Below are positions 50,014 through 58,059 of a DNA stretch of 58,174 nt, one piece after another. The position numbers and the translations under genes were made by a program. Each line of letters begins with the position of its first letter. Within the stretch, counting starts at the first letter, position 1. The DNA comes from Chloroflexota bacterium. GTDB lineage: Bacteria; Chloroflexota; Anaerolineae; UBA4142. The notes under the pieces were generated by a model, which saw nothing but the letters and a program-made list of their open reading frames with translations, was not told the DNA's origin and did not search any database. The DNA lies in assembly GCA_016215025.1 (NCBI GenBank), contig JACRMI010000173.1:1-58174 (forward strand). The letters run 5' to 3'.

Positions 50014-51036
50014 ATGGCGAATTTGACGAATAGACAAGAACAAATCCTCGCTCATGTGGTCAAGGAATACGTCGAAACGGCGCAGCCGGTCGGCTCCGAG
50101 ACGCTTCGCAAGCGAGGTTTGATCGTTAGTTCGGCGACTATTCGTAACGAACTTGCCGCGCTTGAGGAAATGGGTTATCTCTCGCATCCTCATACCTCAG
50201 CAGGGCGTGTGCCAACGGAAAAGGGCTATCGCTATTTCGTCGAAACGCTTATGGAAGAGTTTGAACTGCCGCCCGTTGAGCAGCGCATGATTCGTCATCA
50301 GTTCCATCAAGTGACATTGGATGTCGATCAATGGATGCGGCTGTCGGCGGCGGTTCTGGCGCACGCGTCGCATAGCACCGCGTTAGTAACGGCTCCCCAA
50401 TCGACGCGCTGCCGTTTCAAGCACGTGCAACTCGTTTCGATTAGCGATCAGGTGGCGCTGCTCGTGCTTGTTTTGCAGGATGGCACGGTCAAGCAGCAGA
50501 TGCTTGCGCTCAATCAGCCCATGCCGCCGGAAGAATTGACGCGCACCTCAAATCGATTGAACGATCATTATTCCGGTTTGAGTGTCGATCAAATTCGCAA
50601 TGTGTCAATGTCGCTCAATGCGTTTGAGGGCAGCGTGGTCAGCGTCGTCGCGAGCTTGATGCAGCAAATCGATCATCGCTCGTCGCACGAAATTTATCGC
50701 GATGGCATCGTCGATATTTTGCGCCAGCCGGAATTTTCGGCAATTGAACGCATGCAAACGCTGCTCGAAATGTTGGAGCAACGTTCGTTTCTTGAAGATA
50801 TGTTGAGCGATTGGGCTCCTGAGCGTGGCGTCCAAGTCGTCATCGGCGGCGAGAGCCGGCGTGACGAAATGAGCGAATACAGCATGGTGCTCTCGCGCTA
50901 CGGCTTGCCCGGCGAATCGAGCGGCGTTATTGGCGTGCTGGGTCCCGTGCGAATGCAGTACGCGCGCACAATTGGCGTGGTGCGTTACGTCTCTAGCTTG
51001 CTCGACGATTTAATGGGGAGAATGTACGGACGATAA
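50014..51036 (+). CDS. hrcA: Heat-inducible transcription repressor HrcA
   Basis: The 340-residue protein has a winged-helix N-terminus (LTNRQEQILAHVVKEYVETAQPVGSE, VSSATIRNELAALEEMGYLSHPHTSAGRVPTEKGYRYFV). The usual HrcA dimer and GAF-like domains follow, with the end motif GVIGVLGPVRMQYARTIGVVRYVS. It binds the CIRCE site 24 bp upstream and needs GroEL-type help to stay active in known species. First gene of the chaperone operon. Confidence 0.97.
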   Translation: MANLTNRQEQILAHVVKEYVETAQPVGSETLRKRGLIVSSATIRNELAALEEMGYLSHPHTSAGRVPTEKGYRYFVETLMEEFELPPVEQRMIRHQFHQVTLDVDQWMRLSAAVLAHASHSTALVTAPQSTRCRFKHVQLVSISDQVALLVLVLQDGTVKQQMLALNQPMPPEELTRTSNRLNDHYSGLSVDQIRNVSMSLNAFEGSVVSVVASLMQQIDHRSSHEIYRDGIVDILRQPEFSAIERMQTLLEMLEQRSFLEDMLSDWAPERGVQVVIGGESRRDEMSEYSMVLSRYGLPGESSGVIGVLGPVRMQYARTIGVVRYVSSLLDDLMGRMYGR

Positions 51037-51039
51037 ACC

Positions 51040-51099
51040 AGTGAACAGTGAACAGTGAACAGTCAGATCAAACTGTTTGCTGTTCACTGTTCACTGTTA
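51040..51099 (+). repeat. Heptamer inverted microrepeat between hrcA and grpE
   Basis: Three exact units of AGTGAAC plus AGT (51040-51063) face an inverted array of CTGTTCA units (51072-51099). The hairpin is transcribed inside the operon and could tune grpE-dnaK mRNA levels. Confidence 0.75.
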
Positions 51100-51121
51100 A
51101 CTGAACTACGGAGGTAAAGGA

Positions 51122-51652
51122 ATGGCAGAAGAGGAATTAAAAGAAAACATTGCAGAAGAACCCAAAGATGGAGCAACTGAGGATTCAGCAGAATTGAAAA
51201 AATTGCTAGAGCAAGAGCGCGCCAAATCGGAAGAATATCTTGATAATTGGCGCCGCGCCGCCGCAGATTTTTCAAACTATAAAAAGCGCGCGGAAAAAGA
51301 CGCGAGTGAAATGGGCAAATTCTGGAATGCTTCACTGATTTCGCGGCTCTTGCCTATCTTGGATGATTTTGATCGCGCGCAGCAGACAATTCCAGATAAT
51401 TTGCGTGATTTGACGTGGATCGATGGCATCTTGTTAATTGCCCGTAAAATGAGCATGATTCTCGAATCGGAAGGATTGAAACAGATCGAAGCATTGAATA
51501 AACCCTTCGATCCCAATTTGCACGAAGCAGTTATTCACGAAGAAACCGATCAGCATGAGGATGGCACCGTTATTGCGGAATTGCAAAAGGGTTACAAACT
51601 CAACGACCGGATCCTGCGACCCACGATGGTCAAGGTCGCGAAGAAAAAGTGA
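51122..51652 (+). CDS. grpE: Nucleotide exchange factor GrpE
   Basis: The 176-residue protein has an acidic N-terminus, a long coiled coil (LKKLLEQERAKSEEYLDNWRR) and the beta domain with RLLPILDDFDRAQ, LEQIEA-like and FDPNLHEAVIHEETDQ, then LRPTMVKVAKK. It releases ADP from DnaK. GGAGG precedes the ATG. It lies between hrcA and dnaK in the usual order. Confidence 0.96.
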   Translation: MAEEELKENIAEEPKDGATEDSAELKKLLEQERAKSEEYLDNWRRAAADFSNYKKRAEKDASEMGKFWNASLISRLLPILDDFDRAQQTIPDNLRDLTWIDGILLIARKMSMILESEGLKQIEALNKPFDPNLHEAVIHEETDQHEDGTVIAELQKGYKLNDRILRPTMVKVAKKK

Positions 51653-51716
51653 CGTGAGACGCGTGACGTGTGTCGGGAATTTTTCCACGTCACTCGTCGC
51701 TCGACACTTGTCACAC
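51649..51716 (+). repeat. Heptamer inverted microrepeat between grpE and dnaK
   Basis: GTGACGT, GAGACGC, GTGACGT and GTGTCG run in a 7-nt period. After a T-run, ACGTCAC / TCGTCGC / TCGACAC / TTGTCAC form the opposite arm. Confidence 0.65.
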
Positions 51717-51749
51717 ATTCATAGAGAAAAATGGAACTGAGGAGATAAA

Positions 51750-53675
51750 ATGGCTACTAAATCAAAAATCATTGGGATCGATCTTGGAACGACCAACTCG
51801 GTCGTGGCCGTGATGGAAGGTAGCGACCCCGTCGTGGTTACGAACACGGAAGGTGCGCGCTTGACTCCATCGGTGGTGGCGATAACGAAATCCGGCGAGC
51901 GATTGGTGGGGCAGGTGGCAAAGCGTCAAGCAGTCACCAATCCCGAGAACACCATTTTCTCGATCAAGCGCTTGATGGGACGCAAGTTCACCGATCCCGA
52001 AGTTCAAAAGGCACGCAAAATTTTGCCGTACAAAATCGTTGAAGCACACAATGGCGATGCCTGGGTTGAACTCGCGGGCAAGCAATATTCGCCGCCAGAA
52101 ATCTCTGGCATGATTCTTGCCAAGTTGAAAGGCGATGCGGAAGCGTATCTCGGTGAAAAGGTTACGCAAGCGGTTATCACCGTTCCTGCATACTTTAACG
52201 ACTCGCAGCGACAGGCGACCAAAGACGCCGGTCGAATCGCTGGCTTGGAAGTGCTGCGTATCATCAACGAACCAACAGCATCTTCGCTGGCGTACGGTCT
52301 CGACAAGAAAAAAGATGAAACGATTGCCGTGTACGACTTTGGCGGCGGCACGTTCGATATTTCGATTCTGGCGTTGGGTGAAGGTGTCTTTGAAGTCAAG
52401 TCGACGAACGGCGATACGTTCCTCGGCGGTGATGATTTCGATCAGCGGATCATTCAATGGATTGTCGACGAATTTAGGCGCGAGTCCGGGATCGATTTGA
52501 GCAAAGACCGCATGGCGCTTCAGCGCTTGAAGGAAGCGGCGGAAAAAGCCAAGATCGAACTTTCGACCGTAATGCAAAGCGAAATCAATTTACCCTTCAT
52601 CACGGCTGACGCGTCGGGTCCCAAGCACTTGACGATGACGCTCACGCGCGCCAAACTGGAACAACTCGTCGGCGACCTCGTCGAAAATTCGCTCAACCCG
52701 GTTCGCCGTGCGATGGAAGATGCCAAGCTCGCGCCGTCGAACATCGACGAGGTGGTGTTGGTCGGTGGGCAGACGCGTATGCCGATGATGCAGCAAGTCG
52801 TCCAGCGCTATTTTGGCAAAGAACCGCACAAGGGCATCAATCCCGACGAAGTCGTTGCGGTTGGCGCGGCGATTCAAGCCGGCGTGCTCGGAGGCGAAGT
52901 CAAAGACATTTTGCTGCTCGACGTGACGCCGTTGACGCTCGGCATCGAGACAATGGGCGGCGTGGCCACGCCATTGATCGAACGCAACACAACCATTCCG
53001 ACGAAGAAATCGCAAATCTTTTCGACGGCTGCCGACATGCAGACTCAGGTTGAAGTCCACGTTCTGCAAGGCGAGCGCCCGATGGCACCGGATAATAAAT
53101 CGCTCGGTCGATTTATCCTCGACGGAATTCCGCCGGCTCCGCGCGGTGTGCCGCAGATCGAAGTCACGTTTGACATCGATGCGAATGGCATCGTCAATGT
53201 GACTGCGCAAGACAAGGCGACCAAGCGCGAGCAAAAAATTACGATCACCGCGTCGTCGGGTCTCAGCAAAGACGAGATCGACAAGATGGTGAAGGAAGCG
53301 CAGCGTTTTTCGGACGAAGACAAAAAGCGCAAGGAAGAAGTCGAAGTTCGTAACAACGCGGACAGCGTGGTGTATCAATCGGAAAAAATGCTACGCGATC
53401 TCGGCGACAAGGTTCCCGCTGATGTCAAAGCCGAAATCGAACCGAAGATTGCGGAGTTGAAGACGGCGATGGGCGGACGCGATGTTGCCGACATCAAGAA
53501 AAAGACCGAAGACCTCGGACAGTCGCTGCAAAAGATCGGCGAGAAGATGTACCAGCAAACGGGCACACCTCCGCCGACGGGCGAACCGGGACCAGATGGT
53601 GGTGAACAACAACAGCAAGGTCCCACCGGTGGCTCGGACACGGTCGAAGGCGAATTCCGCGAGGTGAAGGAATAG
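51750..53675 (+). CDS. dnaK: Chaperone DnaK
   Basis: The 641-residue Hsp70 has the N-terminal ATPase motifs IIGIDLGTTNS, YDFGGGTFD and VVLVGGQTRMP, the linker DVTPLTLGIET, the substrate-binding domain and a Gln/Gly-rich C-terminal tail ending EGEFREVKE. It is complete. GGAG is six bases before the ATG. A terminator follows; dnaJ is not in the window. Confidence 0.98.
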   Translation: MATKSKIIGIDLGTTNSVVAVMEGSDPVVVTNTEGARLTPSVVAITKSGERLVGQVAKRQAVTNPENTIFSIKRLMGRKFTDPEVQKARKILPYKIVEAHNGDAWVELAGKQYSPPEISGMILAKLKGDAEAYLGEKVTQAVITVPAYFNDSQRQATKDAGRIAGLEVLRIINEPTASSLAYGLDKKKDETIAVYDFGGGTFDISILALGEGVFEVKSTNGDTFLGGDDFDQRIIQWIVDEFRRESGIDLSKDRMALQRLKEAAEKAKIELSTVMQSEINLPFITADASGPKHLTMTLTRAKLEQLVGDLVENSLNPVRRAMEDAKLAPSNIDEVVLVGGQTRMPMMQQVVQRYFGKEPHKGINPDEVVAVGAAIQAGVLGGEVKDILLLDVTPLTLGIETMGGVATPLIERNTTIPTKKSQIFSTAADMQTQVEVHVLQGERPMAPDNKSLGRFILDGIPPAPRGVPQIEVTFDIDANGIVNVTAQDKATKREQKITITASSGLSKDEIDKMVKEAQRFSDEDKKRKEEVEVRNNADSVVYQSEKMLRDLGDKVPADVKAEIEPKIAELKTAMGGRDVADIKKKTEDLGQSLQKIGEKMYQQTGTPPPTGEPGPDGGEQQQQGPTGGSDTVEGEFREVKE

Positions 53676-53720
53676 CCAGTAGTCAGTGAACGGTGAGCAG
53701 TAAACAGTAAACAGTAACAC
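53675..53720 (+). repeat. Heptamer microrepeat after dnaK
   Basis: CAGTGAA, CGGTGAG, CAGTAAA, CAGTAAA and CAGTAAC follow the dnaK stop in a 7-nt period. The units resemble those between hrcA and grpE. Confidence 0.65.
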
Positions 53721-53757
53721 ATCGCGGCTGGATTAATTTCCAGCCGCGATATGTTTT
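53721..53757 (+). terminator. Terminator of the heat-shock operon
   Basis: A perfect 11-bp stem (ATCGCGGCTGG / CCAGCCGCGAT) with an 8-nt loop is followed by ATGTTTTTG. Confidence 0.9.
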
Positions 53758-53795
53758 TGTTGGGAGGAACAGGCGAATGAATTCGCATGTTATAT

Positions 53796-53832
53796 AGTTG
53801 ACAAAATCAACTAATTTATTGATAATATCAAT
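53796..53832 (+). promoter_or_regulatory. Promoter and two operators of the MarR-GNAT gene
   Basis: TTGACA (53798-53803) and GATAAT (53821-53826) with a 17-bp spacer. One 6-5-6 palindrome (AGTTGA/TCAACT, 53796-53812) covers the -35 box and a second 6-3-6 palindrome (ATTGAT/ATCAAT, 53818-53832) covers the -10 box. This fits repression by the adjacent MarR-type protein. Confidence 0.7.
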
Positions 53833-53890
53833 CATCAGCGGCAGACCAACGTAGAGCAATTTGGCAAATTGCCCAACTCAAGGAGGCGAA

Positions 53891-54829
53891 ATGACGCAGA
53901 CGGATTTGGAGCAGCGCGTGGCAGACGTGCGGCGGTTCAATCGCTTTTACACGAAAAAGATCGGCGTGTTGACCGATGCTTATCTCAAAAGTCCATTTAC
54001 GGTGAGCGAAGCGCGCGTCATTTATGAACTCGCGCACCACGAGCAGACGACGGCGACCGAGCTTGGCGATGAACTTGGGCTGGACGCGGGACACCTCAGC
54101 CGCATTCTGCGCGATTTGCAAAAGCAAAAGCTCGTTGCTAAGCAACGCTCGGAGGTAGATGCTCGCCAAACCATCTTGCGGCTTTCCGCGAAAGGACAAA
54201 GCGCGTTCGCAACCATCAACTCTCGCTCGCACAGCGGCATCGCCGAGATGTTGGGCAAGCTGGCGGTGGACGATCAAATTCGTTTGACTGAAGCGATGGC
54301 GCAGATCGAGCGATTGCTAAGCGCGCAGCCAGAGCGCAAGGTTCCGTACATTCTCCGACTGCCGCAGCCCGGCGATATGGGGTGGGTGGTGCAACGACAT
54401 GGCGTACTCTATGCTCAAGAGTACGGCTGGGACGAACAATTCGAGGCGCTCGTCGCCGAAATTGTCGCAAAATTTATCAAGCACTATGATCCCAAGCTGG
54501 AACGGTGTTGGATCGCCGAAAAAGACGGCGAGAATGTTGGTTCGGTCTTCCTCGTGAAAAAATCGGCAACGGTCGCCAAGCTGCGTCTGTTGTTGGTCGA
54601 GCCGAAAGCGCGCGGCTTGGGTATCGGTTCGCGATTGGTGGACGAGTGTGTGCGGTACGCTTGCCAAGTCGGCTATAAAAAGATCATGCTGTGGACGAAT
54701 AGTGTGTTGCTGGCTGCGCGTCACATTTACGAAAAAGCAGGCTTTCGTTTGGTCGAATCCGAACCGCATCACAGTTTTGGACACGATTTGGTGGGCGAGA
54801 CCTGGGAATTGGATTTGAAAAAGCGATGA
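53891..54829 (+). CDS. MarR-GNAT fusion regulator/acetyltransferase
   Basis: The 312-residue protein joins a MarR winged helix (about 1-150; ARVIYELAHHEQTTATELGDELGLDAGHLSRILRDLQKQKLV) to a GNAT domain (about 160-312). The latter has the acetyl-CoA loop EPKARGLGIGSRLVDE and late IYEKAGFRLVESEPHHSFG. Such fusions are known in several bacteria; the GNAT half probably acetylates a small molecule, perhaps the inducer. GGAGG sits directly before the ATG at 53891. It overlaps the EamA gene by 4 bp, so the transporter may export or import the same compound. Confidence 0.85.
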   Translation: MTQTDLEQRVADVRRFNRFYTKKIGVLTDAYLKSPFTVSEARVIYELAHHEQTTATELGDELGLDAGHLSRILRDLQKQKLVAKQRSEVDARQTILRLSAKGQSAFATINSRSHSGIAEMLGKLAVDDQIRLTEAMAQIERLLSAQPERKVPYILRLPQPGDMGWVVQRHGVLYAQEYGWDEQFEALVAEIVAKFIKHYDPKLERCWIAEKDGENVGSVFLVKKSATVAKLRLLLVEPKARGLGIGSRLVDECVRYACQVGYKKIMLWTNSVLLAARHIYEKAGFRLVESEPHHSFGHDLVGETWELDLKKR

Positions 54830-55764
54830 ATAACTTGCGTCCAATCGGCGCGGCAATCATAAATGGAATCCTCGTCGGTTCGACCATCGTCGCCACGCGT
54901 TTTGTCATCGATCAAACTAGTCCTGCTTCTCTCGCCTTTCTGCGATACGTGATTGGATTGGGGTGTCTCTTCCCGCTGGTCGTATTCTCATCACGCGTTC
55001 GATTCGAGCCATGCGATATATTGCCCATCAGTCTACTGGGGATTGCCCAATTTGGCATTGTGGTTACTTTGTTAAACTATGCGCTGCAATTTATTCCATC
55101 CGCACGCGCGGCGCTGATCTTTGCGACCTTTCCATTGATGACGATGATTCTCTCTGTCGCAGTCGGTTATGAACGCGTAACGTTGTCTCTAGTCCTAGGT
55201 GTGTTGATGACGATTGTGGGGGTTGGTCTTGCGCTCGGTGAAAAGGCAATCCAACCGGGCGTCGCTGCCAATAATTGGATTGGCGAGTTGGCCGTATTGG
55301 GAAGCGCGCTGAGCGGCGCGATTTGCAGCGTCGGCTATCGACCTTACTTGCGCAAGTATCCAACCTTGCCGGTCAGTACGCTTGCCATGTTTGCCTCGGT
55401 CATCGTTCTGGCGGTGTTTGCAGCCAGCGAGGGATTCTTTAATGCCGTTCCGCGTTTTACAAACGAAGGTTGGCTGTCCGTTGGATTTATTGGCGTCAGT
55501 AGTGGCGTGGGTTATTATTTATGGTTGTGGGCGTTGAATCATACGACGCCAACCAAGGTAACGGTCTTTCTCGCGCTCAGTCCCATCACGGCAACGATTC
55601 TTGGCGTAATCTTCCTAGCAGAGCAAATATCCGTAATCTCGATGTTGGGGCTTGTCGGTGTTGCGTTCGGACTATGGCTGGCGCATTGGCAAACTCGTGA
55701 GCCGCTCTCTTCGCTGGCAGCGGAAATTATCCAGAGCGAGCCAGGTACCACTAAGAATCACTAG
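54826..55764 (+). CDS. EamA/DMT-superfamily transporter
   Basis: The 312-residue protein has ten hydrophobic helices in two EamA halves (about 8-140 and 160-295). It includes STIVATRFVIDQTSPASLAFLRY at the start of the first half and SPITATILGVIFLAEQIS near the end of the second. Members export amino acids, purines or other metabolites. The substrate is unknown; coupling to the MarR-GNAT gene through an ATGA overlap suggests a regulated efflux role. Confidence 0.87.
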   Translation: MNNLRPIGAAIINGILVGSTIVATRFVIDQTSPASLAFLRYVIGLGCLFPLVVFSSRVRFEPCDILPISLLGIAQFGIVVTLLNYALQFIPSARAALIFATFPLMTMILSVAVGYERVTLSLVLGVLMTIVGVGLALGEKAIQPGVAANNWIGELAVLGSALSGAICSVGYRPYLRKYPTLPVSTLAMFASVIVLAVFAASEGFFNAVPRFTNEGWLSVGFIGVSSGVGYYLWLWALNHTTPTKVTVFLALSPITATILGVIFLAEQISVISMLGLVGVAFGLWLAHWQTREPLSSLAAEIIQSEPGTTKNH

Positions 55765-55784
55765 CAAATTGAAGACGATTGTCA

Positions 55785-55975
55785 CCCTGAGAACTCATGC
55801 CCTCGCGGGCATGTTTAAGCCAAGAAACTTGTCATGCTGAGCGCAGCGAAGCATCTCCCGCGCTGAAGGAGAGACTCTTCGCTTCGCTCAGAGTGACATC
55901 CAAATTTCTGAGCAGCGGAGCGAAGGGTCTCATTTTCTGCATAGCGAGATGCTGAGCGGTGCGAAGCACGATATT
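55785..55975. repeat. Dispersed palindromic element, copy 3
   Basis: CATGCCCTCGCGGGCATG is an internal palindrome. It is followed by GTCATGCTGAGCGCAGCGAA facing GCTTCGCTCAGAGTGACAT, and then by a second half-copy (CTGAGCAGCGGAGCGAAGGG). This fills the gap 55765-56016, where I see no gene. Confidence 0.65.
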
Positions 55976-56016
55976 TTGTTAGGTGCTTTATAGAGCAAAT
56001 TGAAATCGAGTCAAAG

Positions 56017-56044
56017 AATCGGGACTAGACACCTAGTCCCGATT
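56017..56044. terminator. Terminator before the lipoprotein gene
   Basis: A perfect 12-bp stem (AATCGGGACTAG / CTAGTCCCGATT) with an ACAC loop, followed by TTGTTTTC. It ends 24 bp before the lipoprotein ATG, so it may also act as a leader attenuator. Confidence 0.75.
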
Positions 56045-56068
56045 TTGTTTTCATGGTAAGATTCAGGA

Positions 56069-56797
56069 ATGAAAATACTATTCATTGCTTTTGCGCTGAT
56101 GTTGGTTGGCTGCAATACGCCAAATCAAACAGCAGTTCCGGCTAGCACAGTGACTGCAAGTGCAACATCGCAGCAACGCGCGGAAACAGCAACGGTGACC
56201 ACGATTCCATCAGCGACGGTCACGGTTCAAGTCACATCGATTACGACGCCGAGCGTGACTCCATCGGCAACAGCTCCATTGCAAAGTACCACCACGGCAA
56301 CTTTATCGAGCACGCCTCCACTTGTTTTCTCAACTGCAACGCCAACCGCAACTCCAGTCGATCCACAACAGCAATGTAATCAACTTGGATCAAGTGCCAA
56401 GCCAGGGCTATACGTGATTTCGATTCAACCGGTGCCGGAGTTGGTTTGGGACAACGAGCCGCGCCGTTTCGATGTGAGCATTTGCAACACGCTTGGCGTC
56501 GCTACGCTAAACTCGCTTCGATTTGTGGTGCGGATTTATTACGCAACTCAAGTCCGCCCGGTGGGGCAAACGGCAGAAGTGATGGCGCAGCTCGTGCCTG
56601 GCGTGAACGAATTGAAATTCGAATCGTGGACGCCTGGCTTGCGAAATCACATTACGGCGTGTCAACAACAGCCACCTGTCCAGGTCGAGGTGAACTATAT
56701 CGTTCCACCCGACTTGAGTGCCTTGCGTGTCATGCCTTTTCCCGATGGAACCAATCGGCGAACGTTGGGCGTCAAGTGCGGTGGGACGTTTCCGTAG
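56069..56797 (+). CDS. Thr/Ser-rich lipoprotein
   Basis: The 242-residue protein has a lipobox LVGC (Cys15) after MKILFIAFALM. A low-complexity Thr/Ser/Pro/Ala stalk runs to about 95. A globular part of about 145 residues follows with the strands GLYVISIQPVPELVW, DVSICNTLGVATLNSLRFVVRIYY and PGVNELKFESWTPG, which look like an immunoglobulin-like beta-sandwich. Paired cysteines (QQQC, SICN, TACQ, VKCG) could form disulfides. I do not recognise the family. It is probably displayed on the outer surface by the stalk. Confidence 0.75.
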   Translation: MKILFIAFALMLVGCNTPNQTAVPASTVTASATSQQRAETATVTTIPSATVTVQVTSITTPSVTPSATAPLQSTTTATLSSTPPLVFSTATPTATPVDPQQQCNQLGSSAKPGLYVISIQPVPELVWDNEPRRFDVSICNTLGVATLNSLRFVVRIYYATQVRPVGQTAEVMAQLVPGVNELKFESWTPGLRNHITACQQQPPVQVEVNYIVPPDLSALRVMPFPDGTNRRTLGVKCGGTFP

Positions 56798-56831
56798 AAA
56801 TTGGGATGTATTTACCAAATTGATGTGTGAT

Positions 56832-56855
56832 GACCTGGGTGTTTAACCTGGGGTC
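56832..56855 (+). terminator. Weak hairpin after the lipoprotein gene
   Basis: GACC and GGTC enclose GGT and ACC pairs, followed by TTCTTG. A weak terminator is possible. The gap 56798-57132 otherwise holds the promoter and leader described next. Confidence 0.35.
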
Positions 56856-56911
56856 TTCTTGCAAGTTAAGGAAAAGTAAAGCCAGGTAAAGAAACTCTAA
56901 CCAAAAAAGTA

Positions 56912-56940
56912 TTGACTTGAATAGTGTACTGTTTTATATT
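56912..56940 (+). promoter_or_regulatory. Promoter of the propeller lipoprotein gene
   Basis: TTGACT (56912-56917) and TATATT (56935-56940) with a 17-bp spacer; transcription would start near 56947, some 185 bp before the start codon. Confidence 0.75.
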
Positions 56941-56949
56941 GTTGTCAAC

Positions 56950-57060
56950 ACATTCTAACCGCAGGTGTCCCTAATTGAGCCAGGTGATGACTGCCTGAGA
57001 GCATTAGCGTTTATCGCGGTGATGCAGCCGATCATTGGATTTTTCCAATGGTCGGCTTTT
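56950..57060 (+). ncRNA. Candidate structured leader with terminator
   Basis: Nested helices pair ACCGC (56958-56962) with GCGGT (57016-57020), CTAAT (56971-56975) with ATTAG (57003-57007), and CAGG (56981-56984) with CCTG (56994-56997). A 12-bp terminator stem with one G-U pair (57027-57038 with 57045-57056) and TTTTGTTTG follow. Architecture is like the leader at 43820, but sequence is not. Confidence 0.55.
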
Positions 57061-57132
57061 GTTTGTTGTTAGACGCCATCAACCGTATTCATTCCCAATA
57101 AAATTGTGAAAATGAATGAGTAAAGGAGAGCC

Positions 57133-58059
57133 TTGAGTCACTTGATTAATAACACATTTCGCATGTGCTTGATCTCTGTTCTTGCTCTTATAATTGTATC
57201 TGGTTGTAACCAAGTACGCGCTGCGCCAATACCTACCCATCCTGCATACGCGATTAGTGTTGGCAGTGCTCAGCCTGCTCGTCTTGAGGTGATTGACACT
57301 GACCTACGAAAAATCGTGCATGAAACTTCATTGAGTGATTTTCCAGGTCCGTCCATCGCCATTGCCCCTAACGGCAAAGTTTACGTTCCGATTCAAGGTA
57401 GCGCGGGCGCTACAGGTAAAACAGTGGCAATCTATACGCCGGGGGATTATCAAGCGAAAGAAGTAAGAGTCGGGAACGATCCTTGGGCTGTCGTTGCGTC
57501 CCCAGATGGTAAAGTCTATGTGATGAATCAGGATGGCGGTCACCATGGTTCGCTTTCAGTGCTTGATAGTAAGACCGACCAGGTGATACGAACTATAGAC
57601 ATTGGACTAATGCCTCAGTCAATGGCAATTTCAGATAATGGGCGTTGGCTATATGTCGCGCGGGACGACCCCAATTATTTATATGGTAAGCCGTTTGGGT
57701 TTGATTCACATCCACGTCCAGATGAACCACCACCGGCTCCGGTCACTATTGCGGTGGTTGACACATTGGAAGCGAGTGTCATCAAAATCGTTGGGTTAAG
57801 AGAAGGCAGCTTTCCCCGTGCTTTAGTTTGGACTGCGAACAAACTCTATGTCGCTTTAGGTTCTTCACAGGTGGACCCAGATCCAAAATCGACCGCTGGG
57901 ATGCCTCTTGGCAAAACGGTGCTCGTCCTAGAAGCTTCAACATTGAAGGTACTCAAACGCATCGAGGTTCCGCCGCGTCCCACTCACAGAATGGTACTAG
58001 CCCCAAATGGCAAATTATATCTCGGTCATCTTATTACTACTTTGTCAGATTGTATTTGA
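57133..58059 (+). CDS. YVTN-like propeller lipoprotein, probably cut short
   Basis: The 308-residue protein has a signal region ending in a lipobox-like IIVSGC (Cys25), then propeller strands such as SIAIAPNGKVYVPIQG, AVVASPDGKVYVMNQDGG and SMAISDNGRWLYVARDD. The last recognisable repeat, LAPNGKLYLGH, is followed by only nine residues (LITTLSDCI), so the propeller has fewer blades than expected. The start is TTG five bases after AAGGAG; an ATG at 57163 would lose part of the signal. The abrupt end next to an opposite reading frame suggests disruption. Confidence 0.72.
   Translation: MSHLINNTFRMCLISVLALIIVSGCNQVRAAPIPTHPAYAISVGSAQPARLEVIDTDLRKIVHETSLSDFPGPSIAIAPNGKVYVPIQGSAGATGKTVAIYTPGDYQAKEVRVGNDPWAVVASPDGKVYVMNQDGGHHGSLSVLDSKTDQVIRTIDIGLMPQSMAISDNGRWLYVARDDPNYLYGKPFGFDSHPRPDEPPPAPVTIAVVDTLEASVIKIVGLREGSFPRALVWTANKLYVALGSSQVDPDPKSTAGMPLGKTVLVLEASTLKVLKRIEVPPRPTHRMVLAPNGKLYLGHLITTLSDCI

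Noticed and set aside
51762..52577. Minus-strand open frame of 271 codons opposite dnaK
   Set aside because: A shadow of dnaK codon usage; composition is odd and no start context is present.
53375..53788. Minus-strand frames over the dnaK 3' end and terminator
   Set aside because: They cross a strong terminator and mirror the Gln/Gly-rich dnaK tail.
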